21,743 nucleotides of DNA, taken from positions 1 through 21,743 of the forward strand of contig CAMPJU010000002.1 of the NCBI GenBank assembly GCA_946886995.1. Reading direction: 5' to 3'. Below the pieces are notes generated by a model, which ran no database searches, had not been told where the DNA came from, and saw only the letters and a program-made list of their open reading frames with translations. Shown in pieces: positions 15,166-21,743 of the stretch; positions within the stretch are counted from its first letter, which is position 1, and each line of letters starts with the position of its first letter. Source of the DNA: an uncultured Lysobacteraceae bacterium (GTDB lineage: Bacteria; Pseudomonadota; Gammaproteobacteria; Xanthomonadales; Xanthomonadaceae). The position numbers were made by a program, and so were the translations under genes.

Positions 15166-17031
15166 TCAGATCGCGACCGACTTCAGCTTGCGCCGGTGGC
15201 CGTAGATGAGCGTGGCGATGCCGCGGGACACGGACACCGCCGTGTACATCGAGGTGAGGATGCCGAGGATCAGCGCGACCGCGAAGCCCTGCACCGGGCC
15301 GGTGCCGAACGCGAACAGCGCGATGCCGGCCAGCAGGGCGGTCAGGTTGGCGTCGGCGATCGTGCCGCTGGCGCGCTCGTAACCCGTGGCGATCGCCGCC
15401 TTGGGTGGCATGCCCGCCCGGAGTTCCTCGCGGATGCGCTCGTTGATCAGGACGTTGGCGTCCACCGACATGCCGACCGTCAGCGCGATGCCGGCCAGGC
15501 CCGGCAGCGTGAGCGTGAAGCCGAGCAGCGACATCAACGCCACCACCATCAGCAGGTTGAGCAGCAGTGCCAGGCAGGTGATCACGCCGAACATGCGGTA
15601 GTAGACGAGGAAGAACAGCAGCGCGAAGCAGAACGAGAAGGTGACGGCGGCCAGGCCGCGCTCCACGTTCTCCTGCCCGAGGCTCGGGCCGATGATCCGC
15701 TCCTCCACGATGTCCATCGGCGCGGCCAGCGAGCCGGCGCGCAGCAGCAGCGCCAGGTCGGCCGCTTCCTTCATGGACTCCAGGCCGGTGGTCTGGAAGT
15801 CGCGGCCCAGCGCGCCCTGGATCGTGGCGACGGAGATGACCTCCTCCTCGATGCGGGTGCCCCGCACTTCCTCGCCGTCGACGGTGCGGACCGTCGGCAC
15901 GCGCTCGATGTACACCACCGCCATCGGCTTGCCGATGTTCACGCTGGAGTGGTCGAACATGCGCTGGCCGCCGACGCTGCTCAGGCGCACCCGCACTGCC
16001 GGGGTTCCCGACTGCGAATCGAAGAAGGAGGTGGCGTCCTGCAGGTGCTCGCCGGAAGCGATGACCCGCTTGTTCAGCAGCACCGGGATCGGTTGCCCGT
16101 CCGGGCCGGTCTCGCGCCGGTTGTAGACGCGCGCCTGCGGCGGGACGTTGCCCGAGCGCGCGGCCTCGTAGGCGTTGCCCTCGACGACGCCGCGGTACTC
16201 CAGCGTCGCGGTCGCGCCGATGATGCGCTTGGCCTGCGCGGTGTCCTGCACGCCCGGCAGCTGGACCACGATGCGCTCGTCGCCCTGTCGCTGGACGATC
16301 GGCTCGGCCACGCCGAGCTCGCTGATGCGGTTGCGCAGGGTGCCGAGGTTCTGCTCGATGGCGTTCGCTGTCAGCTCGGCGAGTTCGCTATCCGGCACCG
16401 TCAGGGTGAGCGTGTCGCCCAGCGCTTCCTGGCGCAACGTCGCCAGTTGCGCGCCGACCAGCGACTGCGCCTTGTCCATGTCCGCGTCGGGCACGAGCTC
16501 GACGACGATGTCGTTGCCGTCGCGCTCCACCGAGCGATAGCGGATGCGTGCCTCGCGCAGCATCGCGCGCACGTCCTCGACGTAGGCCTCGAAGTGCCGG
16601 TCGAGCGCCGCCTCGCGGTCGATCTGCATCAGGAAGTGGACGCCGCCCTGCAGGTCCAGGCCCAGCAGCATCGGCTGGCCGCCGAGCGCCGCCAGCCAGT
16701 CCGGGATGGTGGACGCCAGGTTGAGCGCGACCACGTAGTCACTGCCGAGGCCGGCGCGCAACGCATCGGATGCCTGCACCTGCTCATCGGCGGACGACAG
16801 CCGCACCAGCAGGTTGTCGTCGGATTCGACCGCGACGGACTTCGGGGTCACGCCGGCCTCGCCGAGGATCGACTGCACGCGTTGCACCAGCGCCTCGTCG
16901 ACGGCCTCGGACCGGTTGGCGGTCACCTGCACCGAAGGGTCCTGGGGATACACGTTGGGCAATGCGTACAGCAGGGCCAGCGCGACGACCAGGATGGCGA
17001 CAATGTATTTCCAGCGGGCGAACTCGAGCAT
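15166..17031 (-). CDS. secD: Protein translocase subunit SecD
   Basis: The protein has 621 residues from ATG 17031 (MLEFARWKYIVAILVVALALLYALPNVYPQDPSVQV). An upstream in-frame start at 17136 lies inside yajC and is not credible. The N-terminal helix (about 8-28) is followed by the large periplasmic P1 region. In it LLGLDLQGGVHFLMQID marks the conserved SecD base domain, and IVVQLPGVQDTAQAKRIIG follows. The C-terminal five helices include GMSVDANVLINERIREE at about residues 518-534, holding the Asp implicated in proton coupling. It is the partner of SecF, encoded 13 bp downstream. A stem-loop lies in the 58-bp gap to yajC. Confidence 0.97.
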   Translation of the reverse strand: MLEFARWKYIVAILVVALALLYALPNVYPQDPSVQVTANRSEAVDEALVQRVQSILGEAGVTPKSVAVESDDNLLVRLSSADEQVQASDALRAGLGSDYVVALNLASTIPDWLAALGGQPMLLGLDLQGGVHFLMQIDREAALDRHFEAYVEDVRAMLREARIRYRSVERDGNDIVVELVPDADMDKAQSLVGAQLATLRQEALGDTLTLTVPDSELAELTANAIEQNLGTLRNRISELGVAEPIVQRQGDERIVVQLPGVQDTAQAKRIIGATATLEYRGVVEGNAYEAARSGNVPPQARVYNRRETGPDGQPIPVLLNKRVIASGEHLQDATSFFDSQSGTPAVRVRLSSVGGQRMFDHSSVNIGKPMAVVYIERVPTVRTVDGEEVRGTRIEEEVISVATIQGALGRDFQTTGLESMKEAADLALLLRAGSLAAPMDIVEERIIGPSLGQENVERGLAAVTFSFCFALLFFLVYYRMFGVITCLALLLNLLMVVALMSLLGFTLTLPGLAGIALTVGMSVDANVLINERIREELRAGMPPKAAIATGYERASGTIADANLTALLAGIALFAFGTGPVQGFAVALILGILTSMYTAVSVSRGIATLIYGHRRKLKSVAI

Positions 17032-17044
17032 CGCTACGACCCCG

Positions 17045-17064
17045 CGGCGGCCATCCGGCCGCCG
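17045..17064 (-). other. GC-rich stem-loop between yajC and secD
   Basis: CGGCGGCC-ATCC-GGCCGCCG is a perfect inverted repeat with 8 G-C pairs and a 4-nt loop. It is positioned 13 bp before the secD ATG and 25 bp after the yajC stop. It lacks a U tract. On the mRNA it could set the relative yield of yajC and secD or influence secD initiation. Confidence 0.5.
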
Positions 17065-17089
17065 GCTTGAATGAGTGGACCGGGGCCCG

Positions 17090-17452
17090 TCAGGCCGACT
17101 TGAGGGTGCCGCGCGGCAGCACGTTGGCGATCGCACCCTTCTGCACGCGGATGCGGACGTTGTCGGCGATCTCCACGGTGACGAAGCTGTCGCCGATCGC
17201 GGTGACCGTCCCGGCGACGCCGCCGTTGGTGAGCACTTCGTCGCCGTTGGCCAGCTTGCCGAGCATCTCGCGGTGTTCCTTGGCGCGCTTCATCTGCGGA
17301 CGGATCATCAGGAACCACATCACGCCGAGCAGGATCAGCGGGAACAGCAGGCCGCCGAGGCCGCCGAACAGGCCACCCTGGGGCTGGCCGGCCGCCTGGG
17401 CATGGGCGGGGGACATCGCGAGGGACAGGAGGGCAAGGGCGAACAGTTTCAT
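17090..17452 (-). CDS. yajC: Preprotein translocase subunit YajC
   Basis: The protein has 120 residues. The main membrane helix is at about 32-50, followed by the conserved RPQMKRAKEH and the cytoplasmic domain LANGDEVLTNGGVAGTVTAI. Residues 1-20 look like a cleavable signal peptide ending AHAQA, an N-terminal extension compared with the E. coli protein, which begins near the membrane helix. The protein associates with SecDF and the SecYEG-YidC machinery. It lies 61 bp downstream of tgt and 58 bp upstream of secD, all on one strand. Confidence 0.95.
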   Translation of the reverse strand: MKLFALALLSLAMSPAHAQAAGQPQGGLFGGLGGLLFPLILLGVMWFLMIRPQMKRAKEHREMLGKLANGDEVLTNGGVAGTVTAIGDSFVTVEIADNVRIRVQKGAIANVLPRGTLKSA

Positions 17453-17513
17453 GCGGGCGTCCAGGTGGGCGAAACAACGGGGAATTATGGCATGCGGGCC
17501 GGACCGGGGAGTT

Positions 17514-21313
<3,800 letters not shown>

Positions 21314-21315
21314 CG

Positions 21316-21743
21316 TCAGCCGCGCCGGCGACGGCGCAGCAGCATCCACGCGGCGGCCAACACCCCGGCCGCCAGTGCACCCAGCAGGATCCACCCGAGG
21401 CCGGCGCTCGCCGGCCTCGCATCGGCGGTGGCCGCGCGGCGCGACGCCTCCAGCGCCGCGGCATCGAGTTCCCAGCGCCCGTCGCGCAGCACCAGCCCCT
21501 CGTACGTGCGCGGCATCCGCAGTTCCCGCCACGCGACCCGCAGGTCGCCGACCTCGGGGTGCATTGGGTTGGCCGCGCTGCCCAGGCCGTCGCCCTCCGG
21601 CTGGAAGGTCGCCGACAGGTTGCCCGGGAGCGCCGAGAAGTCCGGCCGCAACACGCGCCATCGACCCAGCGCCTCGATGGCCTCCGGTGACACCGGCTTG
21701 CCGTCGAGGGTGATGTCGCGCGGCGCCCAGCGGCGGCTGCGCA
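21316..21743 (-). CDS. Membrane-anchored protein, possibly TMEM43-like (N-terminus beyond window)
   Basis: The frame is open from the window edge to the TGA at 21316-21318, giving the last 141 residues. A GTG at 21693 is in frame, but coding continues upstream (RRWAPRDITLDGKPVSPEA), so the real start is outside. The stretch NPMHPEVGDLRVAWREL resembles the P-x-V-G-D-x-R-V signature of TMEM43 proteins. It is followed by GLVLRDGRWELD, an Ala-rich linker, one membrane helix (about 25 residues) and a short Arg tail. TMEM43 proteins usually have several C-terminal helices, so the match is tentative. The stop is 2 bp from the stop of the convergent aminotransferase gene. Confidence 0.65.
   Translation of the reverse strand, partial: RSRRWAPRDITLDGKPVSPEAIEALGRWRVLRPDFSALPGNLSATFQPEGDGLGSAANPMHPEVGDLRVAWRELRMPRTYEGLVLRDGRWELDAAALEASRRAATADARPASAGLGWILLGALAAGVLAAAWMLLRRRRRG

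Noticed and set aside
15151..17070. 639-codon plus-strand frame opposite secD
   Set aside because: SecD on the other strand is unmistakable, and the antisense frame shows no recognisable protein.
17460..17500. CATAAT on the minus strand between tgt and yajC as an internal promoter
   Set aside because: The hexamer is fair, but no -35 lies at 16-18 bp, and the genes appear to form one operon. The evidence is too thin to annotate.

Overview
The window is a compact, GC-rich (my estimate, high 60s percent) chromosomal segment. It most resembles a gammaproteobacterium of the Xanthomonadaceae/Lysobacteraceae (Lysobacter/Luteimonas-like). That placement rests on codon bias, on the queA-tgt-yajC-secD-secF order, and on the general look of the genes. 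It is an inference, not a database result. I see no rRNA, tRNA, insertion sequence, phage gene or CRISPR array. Eighteen coding sequences are called, and the two at the window edges are incomplete.

Left part (1-4096): a leftward DEAD-box RNA helicase of the RhlE type, cut by the window edge, diverges from a rightward M13 zinc metallopeptidase lipoprotein. The 384-bp gap between them holds two clean dyads. The peptidase gene ends in a strong intrinsic terminator. An AT-rich promoter/operator island then drives a two-gene cassette: a DUF2975 membrane protein and a small Cro/C1-type regulator.

Middle-left (4097-9438): a rhomboid protease and an alkyltransferase-like DNA-repair protein (Trp in place of the MGMT cysteine) run leftward. 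They diverge from a small conserved protein of unknown function. A leftward DUF47/PhoU-like protein plus PiT phosphate transporter operon diverges from a rightward pair, a CNNM/CorC-type DUF21-CBS membrane protein and an ExoD-family protein.

Middle-right (9443-14186): trmJ is followed on the same strand by an orphan PhnD-like periplasmic binding protein. That gene overlaps by 4 bp a transmembrane HAMP-GGDEF-EAL protein in which both catalytic motifs are intact. No ABC permease or ATPase is present, so the pair looks like a ligand-sensing c-di-GMP module, and it is the most interesting system in the window. suhB diverges from trmJ.

Right part (14202-21743): queA-tgt-yajC-secD-secF, read leftward, combines queuosine tRNA modification with the Sec accessory complex. 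queA is forced to use a TTG start. Divergent from queA is a class III PLP aminotransferase gene whose leader ends in a complete terminator hairpin with a U tract right before the Shine-Dalgarno sequence. This is a candidate attenuator or riboswitch, or else a short terminated RNA. The window closes in a leftward membrane protein, possibly TMEM43-like.

Convergent genes are packed very tightly, with 0 to 15 bp between stop codons at five junctions. No canonical terminators are visible at these junctions.
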